Both the position numbers and the translations under genes were made by a program. Source: Chromatiales bacterium (GTDB lineage: Bacteria > Pseudomonadota > Gammaproteobacteria > SpSt-1174). From it: a stretch of DNA of 64,000 nucleotides. Below, one piece after another: positions 10,494 to 21,400 of the stretch. Location: NCBI GenBank assembly GCA_014762505.1, contig JABURS010000037.1:62001-126000 (forward strand). Direction: 5' to 3'. The notes beneath the pieces are model-generated. The model had not been told where the DNA came from. It was given only the letters and a program-made list of their open reading frames with translations, and did no database searches. Position 1 is the stretch's first letter; each line of letters starts with the position of its first letter.

Positions 10494-11594
10494 CTAGAGG
10501 CGCATCGGCATCACGACGAAGACCGAATCCGGATCGGCAGGATCACGCAGCAGGGCGCTGCTGTTGCCATCCTTCAGTGTCCCCTCGACGGCGTCGCCCT
10601 CGACGGTATTGAGCACGTCCAGCAGGTAGTTGACGTTGAAGCCGATCTCTACGGGATCGCCCTGGTAGTCGATCTCGATCTCGTCCTGGGCCTCCTCCTG
10701 CTCCGGGTTGTGGGCCTGGATGCTGAGAATCCCGTTGCTGAACCCCAGGCGGATGCCGCGGTATTTCTCGTTGGACAGGATCGATGCGCGTTGCAGGGCC
10801 TGGCGCATGGCGTCGCGATGGATGCGGACCTCCTTGTCGCCCCCTTGCGGCAGCACACGCTCGTAATCCGGGAAACGACCGTCGATCAGTTTGGAGGTGA
10901 ACCGCACGCCGTTGAGACTGACGCGTATGTGGTTGCTCGAGAGTTCGACCGTGGCCGGCTCCTCGCTGTCATCCAGCAGCCGCATCAGTTCCTGGACGCC
11001 CTTGCGCGGAATGATCACCTGCTGGGTGGCCTCGGCATCGATCTCTGCCGTGCACTGGGACATAGCCAGGCGATGCCCATCCGTTGCCACCGCACGCACC
11101 CGGTTCGATGCCACCTCGAGCATGAGGCCATTGAGGTAGTAGCGCACGTCCTGGTTGGCCATGGCAAACCCCGTCTTCTCGATGAGCCGCTTGAGTGCCC
11201 CCTGGGGCATTTGAAACTCGCGACTGCTGGCGATCTCCTCCAGCGAGGGGAACTCCGCGGCCGGCAGGGTGGTGAGGGAAAAACGGCTCTTGCCGCTGGT
11301 AACCGTCGCCTTGTCGCCTTCGGTCTGAATGGAGATCTGTGCCGATTCCGGCAATGCCTTGCAGATATCCGCCAGTTTCCTTGCCGGAATGGTGACTTCA
11401 CCGGACTCGTCCGCGACCGTGGGCACCTGAGCGACGAGCTCGACCTCGAGGTCGGTTGCCGTCACGGACAGGCCGTTGCCCTCGCTGCGAATCAGTACGT
11501 TGGCCAGCGCAGGGAGGGTCTGGCGCTTTTCGACGGCCCCGATGACCTGCTGCAAGGGTTTGAGGAGATCTTCCCGCTGGATACTGATTTTCAT
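10494..11594 (-). CDS. dnaN: DNA polymerase III beta subunit (sliding clamp)
   Basis: 366 residues, the standard length. The ring-shaped clamp tethers polymerase III to DNA. The N-terminus MKISIQREDLLKPLQQVIGA, the internal blocks LANVLIRSEGNGLSVTATDL, VRAVATDGHRLAMS and DGRFPDYERVLP, and the C-terminal VFVVMPMRL (the M-P-M-R-L end that closes the protein-binding pocket) are diagnostic. Start ATG 11594. It lies downstream of dnaA, from which it is separated by the oriC-like 240-base gap, and 5 bases ahead of recF. Confidence 0.98.
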   Translation of the reverse strand: MKISIQREDLLKPLQQVIGAVEKRQTLPALANVLIRSEGNGLSVTATDLEVELVAQVPTVADESGEVTIPARKLADICKALPESAQISIQTEGDKATVTSGKSRFSLTTLPAAEFPSLEEIASSREFQMPQGALKRLIEKTGFAMANQDVRYYLNGLMLEVASNRVRAVATDGHRLAMSQCTAEIDAEATQQVIIPRKGVQELMRLLDDSEEPATVELSSNHIRVSLNGVRFTSKLIDGRFPDYERVLPQGGDKEVRIHRDAMRQALQRASILSNEKYRGIRLGFSNGILSIQAHNPEQEEAQDEIEIDYQGDPVEIGFNVNYLLDVLNTVEGDAVEGTLKDGNSSALLRDPADPDSVFVVMPMRL

Positions 11595-11760
11595 GGCTCC
11601 GGTGTTCCCCAGTTATTAAAGATAGATGTATTAATGATAGTAATAAGGGGCCTGTCGGCCTGTGTGTAAGTCTTATTTATTTCTTTTAAATCAAGTAATT
11701 AAGTTGCCATACCGGTTGTGTGAACAGCGCCTAAAAGCCACGCGCAGACTGTGCATCGAT

Positions 11761-11769
11761 TGTGGATAA
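11761..11769 (-). promoter_or_regulatory. DnaA box
   Basis: TGTGGATAA on the plus strand, the exact reverse complement of the consensus TTATCCACA, in the dnaA-dnaN gap. Confidence 0.75.
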
Positions 11770-11782
11770 CTCTGGCAGCGAG

Positions 11783-11791
11783 TTTTCCACA
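11783..11791 (+). promoter_or_regulatory. DnaA box, near match
   Basis: TTTTCCACA, one base from the consensus TTATCCACA, between the two perfect boxes. Confidence 0.5.
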
Positions 11792-11806
11792 CGTCCTGCG
11801 GACAGG

Positions 11807-11815
11807 TTATCCACA
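11807..11815 (+). promoter_or_regulatory. DnaA box
   Basis: TTATCCACA, exact consensus, 20 bases from the dnaA stop codon. Confidence 0.75.
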
Positions 11816-11834
11816 GGGACCTGCGCATGCCTCA

Positions 11835-13220
11835 TCAGGTGGTGAGGGTGCGCAGCAGGTTCGTGTAATCCTCGTTGATCCGGTTGTCTTCCTCGCGCAG
11901 CGAGGCGATCTTGCGGCAGGCATGCAGCACCGTCGTGTGATCGCGGCCGCCGAAGGCATCGCCGATCTCCGGCAGACTGTGGTTCGTCAGTTCCTTGGCC
12001 AGCGCCATGGCCAGCTGCCGCGGCCGGGTGATCGAGCGGCTGCGGCGGGTGGACAGCAGCTCGGCCACCCGGATCTTGTAGTACTCGGCCACCGTCTTCT
12101 GGATGTTGTCGATGGTGACCAGCTTGTCCTGCAGGGCCAGCAGGTCACGCAGGGCATCCTTGGCGAAGTCCAGGGTGATCGGCCGCCCGGTGAAGTGGGC
12201 GTTGGCGATCACGCGGCGCAGCGCCCCTTCCAGCTCGCGGATATTGGAGCGGATGCGCTTGGCCATGAAGAAGGCCACCTCGCTGGGCAGATCCACCCCC
12301 GCCTGTTCGGCCTTGCGCTGGAGGATCGCCACCCGGGTCTCCAGTTCCGGCGGTTCGATGGCCACCGTCAGGCCCCAGCCGAAGCGGGACTTCAGGCGTT
12401 CTTCCAGACCGTCCACCTCCTTCGGGTAGCGGTCGCAGGTGAGGATCACCTGCTGCTGGCTCTCCAGCAGGGCGTTGAAGGTGTGGAAGAACTCCTCCTG
12501 GGAGCGCTCCTTGCCGGCGAAGAACTGGATGTCGTCGATCAGCAGGGCATCCACCGAGCGGTAATAGCGCTTGAAGTCCTCGATGGCGTTGTGCTGCAGC
12601 GCCTTGATCATGTCGGCGACGAAGCGCTCCGAATGCAGGTAGACCACCTTGGCATTCGGATTGAGTTCCAGGATCTTGTTGCCCACCGCATGCATCAGGT
12701 GGGTCTTGCCCAGGCCGACCCCGCCATAGATGAAGAGCGGGTTGTAGGCCAGCCCGGGGTTTTCGGCGATCTGCAGCGAGGCCGCACGGGCCAGCTGGTT
12801 GCTCTTGCCCTCGACGAAGTTGTCGAAGGTGAAGTTGCGGTTGAGGTTGTTCGTGAACTGCGGCGAGCTGGCCGCCGGTTGGGGCGGCATCGGGGCCGGA
12901 CGCGGACTGTCGCCAGCCTCCGCCGGGGCCGCAGCACGCGGTGGCGCGGTCGCCGGGCGGGCCAGTTCACGCGAGCCCGAGCCCACCTCGAGCAGCACGC
13001 GCAGCGCAGTACTGCCCGATAGCTCGTGGGCAGTCTCGTTGATGCGTTCGAAGAAGTTGTCCTTGACCCAGTCCATCACGAAGCGGTTGGGCGCGAGCAG
13101 ACGCAGCGTGTCCGAATCTTCGATTGCGTGCAGCGGGCGGATCCAGGTGTTGAGCTGCTGCTCCGGCACCTCGGATTCCAGCCGCGCAACACACTGCTGC
13201 CAGAGTGAGCTGCCAACCAA
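11835..13220 (-). CDS. dnaA: Chromosomal replication initiator DnaA
   Basis: 461 residues. AAA+ initiator that binds DnaA boxes and opens oriC. Domain I starts [21 protein letters not shown] Pro/Ala-rich linker (about residues 90-125) follows. The AAA+ domain has Walker [15 protein letters not shown] and Walker [11 protein letters not shown]. Domain IV carries the DNA-binding helix-turn-helix with [20 protein letters not shown] and the signature [15 protein letters not shown]. The start is TTG 13220: a GGGAG ribosome site sits 10 bases upstream, an in-frame stop precedes it, and no ATG or GTG gives the full domain I. First gene of the minus-strand dnaA-dnaN-recF-gyrB series, divergent from rpmH. 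Confidence 0.97.
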   Translation of the reverse strand: MVGSSLWQQCVARLESEVPEQQLNTWIRPLHAIEDSDTLRLLAPNRFVMDWVKDNFFERINETAHELSGSTALRVLLEVGSGSRELARPATAPPRAAAPAEAGDSPRPAPMPPQPAASSPQFTNNLNRNFTFDNFVEGKSNQLARAASLQIAENPGLAYNPLFIYGGVGLGKTHLMHAVGNKILELNPNAKVVYLHSERFVADMIKALQHNAIEDFKRYYRSVDALLIDDIQFFAGKERSQEEFFHTFNALLESQQQVILTCDRYPKEVDGLEERLKSRFGWGLTVAIEPPELETRVAILQRKAEQAGVDLPSEVAFFMAKRIRSNIRELEGALRRVIANAHFTGRPITLDFAKDALRDLLALQDKLVTIDNIQKTVAEYYKIRVAELLSTRRSRSITRPRQLAMALAKELTNHSLPEIGDAFGGRDHTTVLHACRKIASLREEDNRINEDYTNLLRTLTT

Positions 13221-13355
13221 CGGTCGTGTCTCCCGAAAGGGTCATGTGTTGTGCAAGGGCGGGAGCGAGAGTCTATACCTTCTGCCCGTCTCACGAAACC
13301 TCGGGGGGTCCGCCCGCAGGCCCCTAATCTACACCCCTGACGCGCCCGCTTAAAG

Positions 13356-13384
13356 TTGACAAAAGCGGCCAATCCCAGTAGATT
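13356..13384 (+). promoter_or_regulatory. Sigma70-type promoter for rpmH-rnpA
   Basis: TTGACA (13356-13361), a 17-base spacer, then TAGATT (13379-13384), about 55 bases before rpmH. The -35 is a perfect consensus and the -10 matches at four of six positions. Confidence 0.75.
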
Positions 13385-13439
13385 TCGCCTCCTTTTGTTC
13401 GAACCATCCACCGCATAACCGAATTGGCGGACTGAAACC

Positions 13440-13574
13440 ATGAAGCGTACTTTTCAGCCCAGCGTTCTGAAACGCGCCCGCACCCACGGCTTTCGTGCCC
13501 GTATGAGCACCCGCGGCGGCCGCAAGGTCCTGGCCGCTCGTCGCGCCAAGGGCCGTAAGCGCCTGACCCCGTAA
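13440..13574 (+). CDS. rpmH: 50S ribosomal protein L34
   Basis: 44 residues, very basic: it begins [20 protein letters not shown] and ends [11 protein letters not shown], the universal L34 pattern. Component of the large ribosomal subunit. It starts at ATG 13440 and stops at TAA 13572-13574, just 3 bases before rnpA, the usual rpmH-rnpA pairing next to dnaA. Confidence 0.97.
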   Translation: MKRTFQPSVLKRARTHGFRARMSTRGGRKVLAARRAKGRKRLTP

Positions 13575-13577
13575 GCC

Positions 13578-13970
13578 TTGACCGGATCGCGGCCGCCGGG
13601 GTTTGCGCGCGAAGCGCGCCTGACCAGGCCCCGGCAGTTTCGCCGCGTCTTCGAGCAGCCGGTCCGTGTCACGGACCGTGCCTTCACCCTGCTCGCCCGT
13701 CCGCGATCCGACACCGCCGCCCTCGACGAGGGCGCGCGGCTCGGTCTCGCCATCTCGAAAAAATGCGCCCGGCTGGCGGTCGATCGCCATCGTCTCAAGC
13801 GACTGATCCGCGAGAGCTTTCGCCAGGTGCGCCATGAGCTGCCCGCCGTCGACGTCGTCGTCATGTGCCGGCCGGCGGCCACCACGTTGACCAAGCAGGC
13901 GGCACGTGCCGCCCTCGACAAACTCTGGCAACGACTGATACGGCAATGCGCAGATTCCTCATCGGCCTGA
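13578..13970 (+). CDS. rnpA: Ribonuclease P protein component
   Basis: 130 residues. Basic protein subunit of RNase P, which trims the 5' leaders of pre-tRNAs. Diagnostic block: [29 protein letters not shown], containing the RNR-like basic motif; [18 protein letters not shown] is the usual N-terminal region. TTG 13578 is the only start that gives a full N-terminus, 3 bases after rpmH; a short leader means expression is probably coupled to rpmH. The 3' end overlaps yidD by 25 bases. Confidence 0.95.
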   Translation: MTGSRPPGFAREARLTRPRQFRRVFEQPVRVTDRAFTLLARPRSDTAALDEGARLGLAISKKCARLAVDRHRLKRLIRESFRQVRHELPAVDVVVMCRPAATTLTKQAARAALDKLWQRLIRQCADSSSA

Positions 13971-14182
13971 TCAGGCTCTACCGCTTGCTCCTGAGCCCCT
14001 TCCTCGGGCAGCATTGTCGCTTTACGCCAACCTGTTCCTGCTACGGTATCGAGGCCATCGAGCGCCACGGGCCCTGGCGCGGTACCTGGCTGACCCTGCG
14101 TCGCCTCGCCCGCTGCCACCCGTTCGCCGAGGGCGGCTATGACCCCGTACCGGATAAACCACACAGGCACCCGCATGGATAA
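13946..14182 (+). CDS. yidD: Membrane protein insertion efficiency factor YidD
   Basis: 78 residues, beginning [20 protein letters not shown], an amphipathic membrane-associated helix, followed by the conserved [19 protein letters not shown] and GYDPVP. YidD is a small peripheral inner-membrane protein thought to help YidC insert proteins. The frame is open further upstream, but ATG 13946 matches the family start. It overlaps rnpA by 25 bases and yidC by 8, as in the classic rpmH-rnpA-yidD-yidC arrangement. Confidence 0.94.
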   Translation: MRRFLIGLIRLYRLLLSPFLGQHCRFTPTCSCYGIEAIERHGPWRGTWLTLRRLARCHPFAEGGYDPVPDKPHRHPHG

Positions 14183-15833
14183 TCAACGCCCGTTTCTGAT
14201 CATCGCCCTCGTCTTCATCCTGTTCATGATCTGGCAGGCCTGGGAAGTGGACCACGCACCCAAACCCGCGGCCAGCGAGAGCACCGAAGCCACCGGGCCG
14301 GCTACGCCGACGGATATCCCGGCCGCCGCCCAGGCCCGGCCCGGCGACCTGCCGGTGGATGCCGGCGAGGCCAGCGTGGCCCCCGAGCGCAAGCGCATCC
14401 GCGTGGTCACCGACGTGCTGGACCTGGAGATCGACACCCGCGGCGGCACCATCCTGCGCGCCGAGTTGCCGACCTATCCTGTGAGCCTCGACCAGCCGGA
14501 CGAGCCGATCCGCATCCTGGATGACGTGCGCCGCCGCTACGTGGCCCAGTCCGGTCTGCGCCATGTCGAGATCGAGGGCGAGGATGCCCTGGCACTCGCA
14601 CCCAGCCATCATGACATCTACCAGGCCGAGGCCGACGAGTACCGCCTGCCCGCCGGTGAGGATACGCTCACCGTGCCGCTGACCTGGACCAGCCCCGAGG
14701 GCGTCACCGTCACCAAGCTCTACACCTTCAAGCGCGGCGACTTTCTCATCGACGTGGCGCATCGCATCGACAACCGCGGTGAGCGTCCCTTCACCGCCCA
14801 GCAGTATCGTCATCTGCGCCAGTCCGGTGACGGCGGTGACGACGGCAACCTGTTCCTCTACACCTTCACCGGTGCCGCCTATTTCGACGGCGCCTTCCGC
14901 AAGCTGTCCTTCGACGACATGGCAGACAAGCCGCTGGACGCCGACCTGACCGGCGGCTGGGTCGCCATGCTGCAGCACTATTTCCTCTCCGCCTGGGTGC
15001 CGGAGGAAAAGGCCACCAACCGCTACTACAGCATGGTGATCCCGGAGAACGGCCGCACCGACTACATCATCGGCATGCGCTCCGAGCCCATGACCGTGGC
15101 CCCCGGCGAGAGCGGCGAGTTCCACACGGGCTTCTACGTCGGGCCCAAGATCCAGGAGCGTCTGGAAGAGATCGCCGAGGGCCTGGACCTGTCCGTCGAC
15201 TACGGCGTCTTCACCATCTTCGCCAAGCCGCTGTTCTGGCTGCTGGAGTTCATCCACGACCTGATCGGCAACTGGGGCTGGGCCATCGTCGCCGTCACCG
15301 TGCTGATCAAGCTGGTGTTCTACAAGCTGTCGGCCACCAGCTACCGTTCCATGGCGAAGATGCGCCAGGTACAGCCCAAGCTGGTCGCGCTCAAGGAACG
15401 CTTCGGCGACGACAAGCAGCGCATGAACAAGGAACTGTTCGATCTGTACAAGAAGGAGAAGATCAATCCGCTGGGCGGTTGCCTGCCGATCCTGATCCAG
15501 ATCCCGGTGTTCATCGCCTTCTACTGGATGCTGCTGGAGGCCGTGGAACTGCGCCAGGCGCCGTGGATCCTGTGGATCCAGGACCTGTCCACGCGCGATC
15601 CCTACTTCATCCTGCCGATCCTCATGGGCATCACCATGGTGATCCAGCACCGGTTGAACCCGCAGCCGATGGACCCGATCCAGCAGAAGATCATGATGAT
15701 CCTGCCGGTGGTGTTCACCGTCTTCTTCGCCTTCTTCCCGGCGGGCCTGGTGCTCTACTGGTTCGTCAACAGCCTGCTCTCCATCGCCCAGCAGTGGTAT
15801 ATCATGCGGCGCATGGAACAGGGCGCGAAGTAG
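14175..15833 (+). CDS. yidC: Membrane protein insertase YidC
   Basis: 552 residues, the long proteobacterial form. An N-terminal membrane anchor ([20 protein letters not shown]) is followed by a large periplasmic domain (about residues 40-340) and the five-helix insertase core: [40 protein letters not shown] and [20 protein letters not shown], with the conserved cytoplasmic hydrophilic loop. It inserts membrane proteins, among them the Fo c-subunit encoded at 30694. Start ATG 14175 (MDNQRPFL) rather than the longer frame, because the family begins with MDxQR. A terminator-like hairpin follows. Confidence 0.97.
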   Translation: MDNQRPFLIIALVFILFMIWQAWEVDHAPKPAASESTEATGPATPTDIPAAAQARPGDLPVDAGEASVAPERKRIRVVTDVLDLEIDTRGGTILRAELPTYPVSLDQPDEPIRILDDVRRRYVAQSGLRHVEIEGEDALALAPSHHDIYQAEADEYRLPAGEDTLTVPLTWTSPEGVTVTKLYTFKRGDFLIDVAHRIDNRGERPFTAQQYRHLRQSGDGGDDGNLFLYTFTGAAYFDGAFRKLSFDDMADKPLDADLTGGWVAMLQHYFLSAWVPEEKATNRYYSMVIPENGRTDYIIGMRSEPMTVAPGESGEFHTGFYVGPKIQERLEEIAEGLDLSVDYGVFTIFAKPLFWLLEFIHDLIGNWGWAIVAVTVLIKLVFYKLSATSYRSMAKMRQVQPKLVALKERFGDDKQRMNKELFDLYKKEKINPLGGCLPILIQIPVFIAFYWMLLEAVELRQAPWILWIQDLSTRDPYFILPILMGITMVIQHRLNPQPMDPIQQKIMMILPVVFTVFFAFFPAGLVLYWFVNSLLSIAQQWYIMRRMEQGAK

Positions 15834-15840
15834 GATTGAC

Positions 15841-15869
15841 GAAGCGGGGAGCCACAAGCTCCCCGTTTC
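15841..15869 (+). terminator. Probable terminator after yidC
   Basis: Stem of 12 base pairs (one G-U): GAAGCGGGGAGC, loop CACAA, then GCTCCCCGTTTC. The trailing T-run is short, so it may only attenuate; mnmE starts 26 bases later. Confidence 0.55.
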
Positions 15870-15894
15870 GTATCCGGGCGGTTATCCTGTTGCG

Positions 15895-17235
15895 ATGAAT
15901 CAGCACGCAGACACCATCGCCGCCGTCGCCACCCCCACCGGTCGGGGCGGCGTGGCCATGATCCGCGTGTCGGGACCCGGGGTGGCGGACATCGCCCAGG
16001 CCATCGCCGGCGAGCTGCCGGCACCACGGCGAGCCGTATACCAGCGGTTTCGCGATGCCCGCGGTGAGGTCATCGACGACGGCATTCTTCTCTACTTTCC
16101 GGGGCCGGCCTCCTTTACCGGCGAAGACGTACTGGAGCTGCAGGGTCACGGTGGCAAGGTGGTGGTGGACATGCTCCTGCGTCGCTGCCTGGAACTCGGC
16201 GCGCGCCTGGCCCGACCCGGCGAGTTCTCCGAGCGCGCCTTTCTCAACAACCGGCTCGATCTCGCCCAGGCCGAGGCCATCGCCGATCTCATCGACGCCG
16301 GTTCCGAACAGGCGGCCCGTTCCGCCCAGCGCGCCCTGCAGGGCGCCTTTTCGCAGGCGGTGAACGAACTCCTCGATCGGCTGATCGAACTGCGGATCTA
16401 CGTGGAGGCGGCGCTGGACTTTCCGGACGAGGAGATCGATTTTCTCGCCGACCGCGCCGTGAGCGAGCGCCTCGACGGGATCAAGTCCGCACTGGACACC
16501 ATCCGTGCCCGCGCCAGCCAGGGCGCCCTGCTGCGCGATGGCCTGAGCCTCGTCATCGTCGGTCAGCCCAATGCCGGCAAGTCCACCCTGCTCAACCGGC
16601 TCGCCGGCTTCGATGCCGCCATCGTCACCGACATCCCGGGCACCACGCGCGACGTGCTGCGCGAGCGCATCAGCCTGGACGGCCTGCCCCTGCACGTCAT
16701 CGACACCGCCGGCCTGCGCGAGAGCAACGATCCCGTGGAACAGGAAGGCATCCGTCGTGCCTGGCAGGCGGTCGAGCAGGCCGATGTGGTGCTGCTGCTG
16801 CTCGACGGCACGCGCGGCCCCACCGATGACGACCGCGCGATCATCGCCCGCCTGCCCGAACGCCTGCCCGTGCTGCGCGTACACAACAAGATCGACCTGA
16901 CCCGCCATGCCACCGGGGCGCGTGATGGTGAGCTGTATCTCTCGGCGAAGACCGGCGAGGGTGTGGATGTGCTGATCGCGCAGCTCAAGCAGCTGGTCGG
17001 CTATCACGAAACGGCGGAGGACGTCTTCATCGCCCGCCGCCGTCATCTCGATGCCCTGGCCCGTACCGAGGCCCACGTGCTGGCCGGCGAAGACCACCTG
17101 CGCACCACCCGCGCCGGCGAACTGCTGGCCGAGGAGCTGCGTCTCGCTCAGGAGGCCCTGGGCGAGATCACCGGCAGGTTCACGGCCGACGACCTGCTCG
17201 GGCGCATCTTCTCGAGCTTTTGCATCGGAAAGTAG
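15895..17235 (+). CDS. mnmE: tRNA modification GTPase MnmE
   Basis: 446 residues. With MnmG it installs the (carboxymethyl)aminomethyl group at U34 of certain tRNAs. The N-terminal tetrahydrofolate-binding domain starts [20 protein letters not shown]; the G domain has [16 protein letters not shown] (G1), the DIPGTTRD loop and DTAGLRE (G3) and HNKID (G4); the C-terminus is FCIGK, the invariant CIGK motif with the catalytic Cys. All expected parts are present. Its partner mnmG lies about 6.4 kb downstream, separated here by a signalling and efflux module. Confidence 0.97.
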   Translation: MNQHADTIAAVATPTGRGGVAMIRVSGPGVADIAQAIAGELPAPRRAVYQRFRDARGEVIDDGILLYFPGPASFTGEDVLELQGHGGKVVVDMLLRRCLELGARLARPGEFSERAFLNNRLDLAQAEAIADLIDAGSEQAARSAQRALQGAFSQAVNELLDRLIELRIYVEAALDFPDEEIDFLADRAVSERLDGIKSALDTIRARASQGALLRDGLSLVIVGQPNAGKSTLLNRLAGFDAAIVTDIPGTTRDVLRERISLDGLPLHVIDTAGLRESNDPVEQEGIRRAWQAVEQADVVLLLLDGTRGPTDDDRAIIARLPERLPVLRVHNKIDLTRHATGARDGELYLSAKTGEGVDVLIAQLKQLVGYHETAEDVFIARRRHLDALARTEAHVLAGEDHLRTTRAGELLAEELRLAQEALGEITGRFTADDLLGRIFSSFCIGK

Positions 17236-17246
17236 ATCGTGCGCGT

Positions 17247-18362
17247 TCAGACTGAAAAGTGAACGAGCACGTTCTTGCCGGACTTCTTCCCCTGATACAG
17301 CGCGTCATCGGCCTTTTTCAGGACGGCTTCGACATCGTCTCCCGGGTGGAAGATGGCCGACCCGATACTGACGGTATAGGCCGGGATGTCGGCCGCTTCG
17401 CTGGCTGAAGTGACGATCTGCGCGCGCAGGTTTTCGAGGATGCGGGGCGTGACGGCATCGTCCGCCTCGGTGAGCATGACCAGGAATTCCTCCCCGCCCC
17501 AGCGACCGACCGCGTCGTGTGTGCGAATGTTATCCCGTATAGATGTGGCGACATGGCGGATCACATTGTCGCCGACGTCGTGACCGTGGGTATCGTTGAT
17601 GGCCTTGAAGTCGTCGATGTCGACGATGGCGATGGCGAAGCAGCAGGCACTGCGGCCGGTGCGGCTGGCCTCTTTCTTCAGCAGCTCGTCCATGGCGCGC
17701 CGGTTGTAGATGCCGGTGAGCATGTCCAGGTGTGCCTTGCGCTCCCAGTCGGCGGTGGCGGCCATGAGCCGGTTTTCCGCCCGCTTGGCGATCACGCCAT
17801 AGGTATAGACGATGAAGCCGAGCGTGAAATAGACGGCGACGGTGTTGCCCAGGTGCAGAAGGCCCAGCGCCCCGGGTGCCACCGTCAGCAGGGTGAGGTC
17901 GGTATCCATCCCGCCGAAGAACAGGTACAGCATACCCTTGACGATGATGGCCAGGACCGCGAGGACGAGACGGAACAGCAGCGGCCAGTGAGTGTTGAGC
18001 AGGACCACGGGGCCCACGGCGAAGAGGTAATAGGGAAAGCCCGCCATCCAGCCGAGGAGGATGGTGGCGAGGATGGCGTGCAGGACCACCTCGACATACA
18101 CGAGCAGCAAAGCCGAGGACCAGTGGCGTCCGTGGTTGAGGGCGAGTGCCAGCAGATAAGTGGCGATGCTCGCCAGGTTGAACAGGGCGAGACTCCCTAT
18201 TCCCAGGAACAGGAAGACGACGAAGAAACCGAGGTGCAGCAGCAAGGCCAGGTAGTAGATCTGATGCAGCACCTGGTTGAAGCTGAGGCTCTGGTGTGTG
18301 CCCTGGGGCAGGGACAGCAGCCGGGTTGTGAGCGAGGGTTCCACGTGGCGGTGTCTCGGCAT
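17247..18362 (-). CDS. Membrane-bound diguanylate cyclase (GGDEF)
   Basis: 371 residues. The N-terminal ~190 residues hold five or six hydrophobic segments (for example YLALLLHLGFFVVFLFLGIG, LVYVEVVLHAILATILLGWM, VYFTLGFIVYTYGVIA), possibly a MASE-type sensor. Residues ~210-371 form a GGDEF domain starting LDMLTGIYNRRAM, with active-site GGEEF at about 289-293 and an intact inhibitory I-site RTHD five residues upstream. It should make c-di-GMP and be subject to product inhibition. No EAL domain. It converges with mnmE (11 bases apart) and is followed on the same strand by the RND pump genes upstream; no shared operon is evident. The input signal is unknown. Confidence 0.92.
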   Translation of the reverse strand: MPRHRHVEPSLTTRLLSLPQGTHQSLSFNQVLHQIYYLALLLHLGFFVVFLFLGIGSLALFNLASIATYLLALALNHGRHWSSALLLVYVEVVLHAILATILLGWMAGFPYYLFAVGPVVLLNTHWPLLFRLVLAVLAIIVKGMLYLFFGGMDTDLTLLTVAPGALGLLHLGNTVAVYFTLGFIVYTYGVIAKRAENRLMAATADWERKAHLDMLTGIYNRRAMDELLKKEASRTGRSACCFAIAIVDIDDFKAINDTHGHDVGDNVIRHVATSIRDNIRTHDAVGRWGGEEFLVMLTEADDAVTPRILENLRAQIVTSASEAADIPAYTVSIGSAIFHPGDDVEAVLKKADDALYQGKKSGKNVLVHFSV

Positions 18363-18415
18363 GGAGTTGGGGGCCTCGCTCCGTGAAACCGGTGCAGTGA
18401 TTATGACGTATTTAT

Positions 18416-21400
18416 CTATCTCTGTGCGCCCGCTTCGACTCGCACCATACCCCAGTCATCCAGGATGACGTAGAGCGCGGGAAGCAGTATCAGGATCAAC
18501 ACGGTCGAGACGAGCAGGCCGAACACCACCGAGATGACCAGTGGGATAATGGCCACTGCCTGGGTGCTGGTCTCGGCCAGCAGGGGCAGCAGGCCTGCGA
18601 TGGTGGTGGTACTGGTGATGAAGATGGCACGGAAGCGGTCGCGGCTGGCCTGTCCGGCGGCGGCAGCGGCGGAGAGGCCGGCTCCACGGTGGGCGTTGAT
18701 GAACTGTACCAGCAGGATGGCGTTGTTCACCACGATGCCGGCGAGCGACGCGGCACCGACCAGCGAGGGCATGGAGAGGTTGTAGCCCATGATGACATGC
18801 CCCCACACCGCGCCCATGAAGGCCAGCGGAATGGTGAGCATGACGATGACGGGCTCCAGGTAGCTGCGGAACTGAAAGGACAGGATCAGGAAGATGCCGA
18901 GCAGGCCGATGAGCAGGCCGCGGGCGATGGATCGCCCCGTCTCCTGCGAGCGCGCCGCCTGGCCCTCGATGTCATAAGCTACGCCCGGATGGCTGGCGGC
19001 GAGCGCAGGGAGCACGCGGGCCTGCAGGTCGCGCACGATGGCATCGGCATTGGTGATGCGACCGTCGACATCGGCCGTCACCGTCACGGTCCGCACCCCG
19101 TCGATACGGGTGATACGTCCCCAGCCACGGGTCTCCGTGACGCTGACGACCTCGGTGAGGGGCACCGCCGCGCCCTGCGGCCCGCGCACCACGGCCGAAT
19201 CCAGAAACTGCAGGCTGCCGCGCTCGGCCTCGCCCTGACGCACCAGGACCTCCACGCGCTGGGGGCCGATCTGCAGCTCGTCGACGATGTCGCCGAGCAC
19301 GCCCGCGCGCAGCTGGTCGGCGATGTCGGCGGCGGTGAATCCCATGGCCAGCGCCCCATCGGCCAGGGCGAGCTGGCGTTGCGGCTTGCCCGGGCGCAGG
19401 TCGTCGAGCACGTTGAAGACACCGCTGTACTGTCCGAGCTGCTCGGCCAGCGAGCTGGCCGCGGCCTTGAGCGTCACAAGGTCGTCACCCTGGAGGCGGA
19501 TCTCGAGCGGAATGCCCGCCGGGCCGAAGCCCGGCTCCTGGATGACGAGGCTGAGCAGGCCCGGCACCGGGCCGATGGCCTCGTGCCAGCGCCGGGTGAG
19601 TTCATCCAGGTCGATGCGTCGGCGTTCGGCGGTGAGCAGGTCGACCATCACGGTGGCCACCTGCGCCCCGCTCTCCTGGGCACTCGCATTCAGTCCGTAG
19701 CGCACCTGGATGGAGCGTACCAGGGGGCCGCCGCCGGGTTGTTCCGGGCCGAGTTGCGCGTCCAGCGCCTGCATGGCCGCCACCACCTGCCCCACCACCG
19801 CCTCGGTACGGGCCAGCGGGGTGCCCTGCGGCAGGAGGATGCGCGCCTCCAGCACGTCGCCGTCGATGGCCGGCATGGCCTCCATCTTCACGTGGCCGCC
19901 GGCAAAATAGCCGGCCGAACCGAGCAGTACGAGGAGCATGCCGGCAAGCACGACGTAACGCCGGTGGACGGCGGCGTCGGCCAGTCGTCCCAGGGCGTCC
20001 TGCAGGGCCGTGAAACCCGTCTCGACGCGTTGCCGCCACCGCTGATCCGGGGTGGTGGAGAGACCGGCAAGCCCCCCCTTGAGGTGATGCGGCAGGATCC
20101 AGAAGGCCTCGACGAGGCTCGCGGCCAGGGCCGCGATCAGCGCCACCGGCAGCACCTCCAGCACGGCCCCCAGCTCGCCGGCCAGAAAGGACAGCGGCAG
20201 GAACACGGCGGCGGTGGTGAGGAAGGAGGACAATACCCCGGGCAGCACCTCGCCCGCCCCCGCGGCGGCCGCGGCCAGTGGCGTGCCGCCGCGTGCGGCA
20301 TGGCGGGCGATGTTGTCGGTGATGACCACCGAGTCGTCCATGACGATGCCGATGGTCATGAGCAGGGCGACCAGGGTGATCATGTTGAGCGACAGGCCGA
20401 ACAGGGCCATCACGACGAAGGCCCCGGCAAAGGCCACCGGCAGGCCGAGCAGGGCCCAGAGCGCGAGGCGGGGGCGGAAGAACAGGCTCATCACCAGCCC
20501 CACCAGCAGCAGACCCTGGATGCCGTTGACCACCAGCATCTGCAGCCGGTCGCGCACGATGGAGGTCATGTCCTGGGTGACGTCGAGCCGCAGGCCCGCG
20601 GGGTGCCGACGGCGCTCCTGTTCGACCTGGCGATGCAGGGCCGCCATCACGTCCAGCGCGTCGGCCTGGCGGCCCTTGTACACCTCCAGCACCAGCGCCC
20701 GTTCGCCGTCAAACCAGACCTGGTCCTCCGCCCGCTCCCAGTCCTCGGTAAGGGTGGCGATGTCGCCCAGCCGCAGCTCGCCGCCGGCCGGGCCGGCGAG
20801 TACCACCAGGTCGGCCAGCGCCTGGATACTGCGACGCTGGTCGACGAAGCGCAGCTGCACGTCCTGATCCGGCGTCTCCAGCGTGCCGAGCGGGAGGTCG
20901 ACGCTCTGGCTGCTGATGAGGCGACCGATGTCGCGCACCGTGAGGCCGTGCTGGCGCAGCACCTCGCGCGACAGCGTCACCACCCACTGCCGCTGCGAGA
21001 GCCCTCGGATCGACACGTCGGTCACCCCGGGCAGGCGGCGCAGCCGGTCGCCGAGGCCGTCGGCATAGGTCTCGAGATCGGCGAAGGCCATGTCGCCGCG
21101 CAGGGCCACGGCGGCCACCAGATCGCTGCGGTGCAGCTCGCGCACCACGGGCGTCTCGGCGCGTGACGGCAGGTCCGTGATGGCGTCCACCTCCGTGCCG
21201 ATGTCGTCGATGAAACGGCCGATCTCGCCGCGCGGATCCATGCGTGCCACCGCGCTGGCGAGGTTGTCCTCGGCGTGACACTGCAGCTCCTCGAGATAGT
21301 CCACCCCCTGCAGGGCATCGATCAGGCGCAGGCAGATGGCCTCCTCCACGTCGGCGGCCGTGGCGCCACGGTACTCCACGGTGATGCCGACCTCGGTGGG

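Larger units (their letters stand above)
11595..11834. other. oriC: Candidate chromosomal replication origin (oriC)
   Basis: The 240-base dnaA-dnaN gap. From 11610 to 11703 it is strongly AT-rich against a GC-rich background (TATTAAAGATAGATGTATTA at one end, TTATTTATTTCTTTTAAATC at the other), which could serve as the unwinding element. From 11761 to 11815 it has two perfect DnaA boxes (one on each strand) and one near match. No such boxes occur in the dnaA-rpmH gap. The dnaN promoter must also be in this region. Experimental proof is absent. Confidence 0.7.

Noticed and set aside
13221-13439. oriC in the dnaA-rpmH gap
   Set aside because: No TTATCCACA-like boxes and no extended AT-rich stretch except the rpmH promoter.
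14022-15857. 611-residue minus-strand open frame opposite yidC
   Set aside because: yidC is unmistakable in the plus strand, and the frame has no domain and no ribosome site.
18330-18350. Second parS-like site (GGTTCCACGTGGCGG)
   Set aside because: Matches the core and left arm only; the right arm has four mismatches, so it is a chance CACGTG in the cyclase gene.
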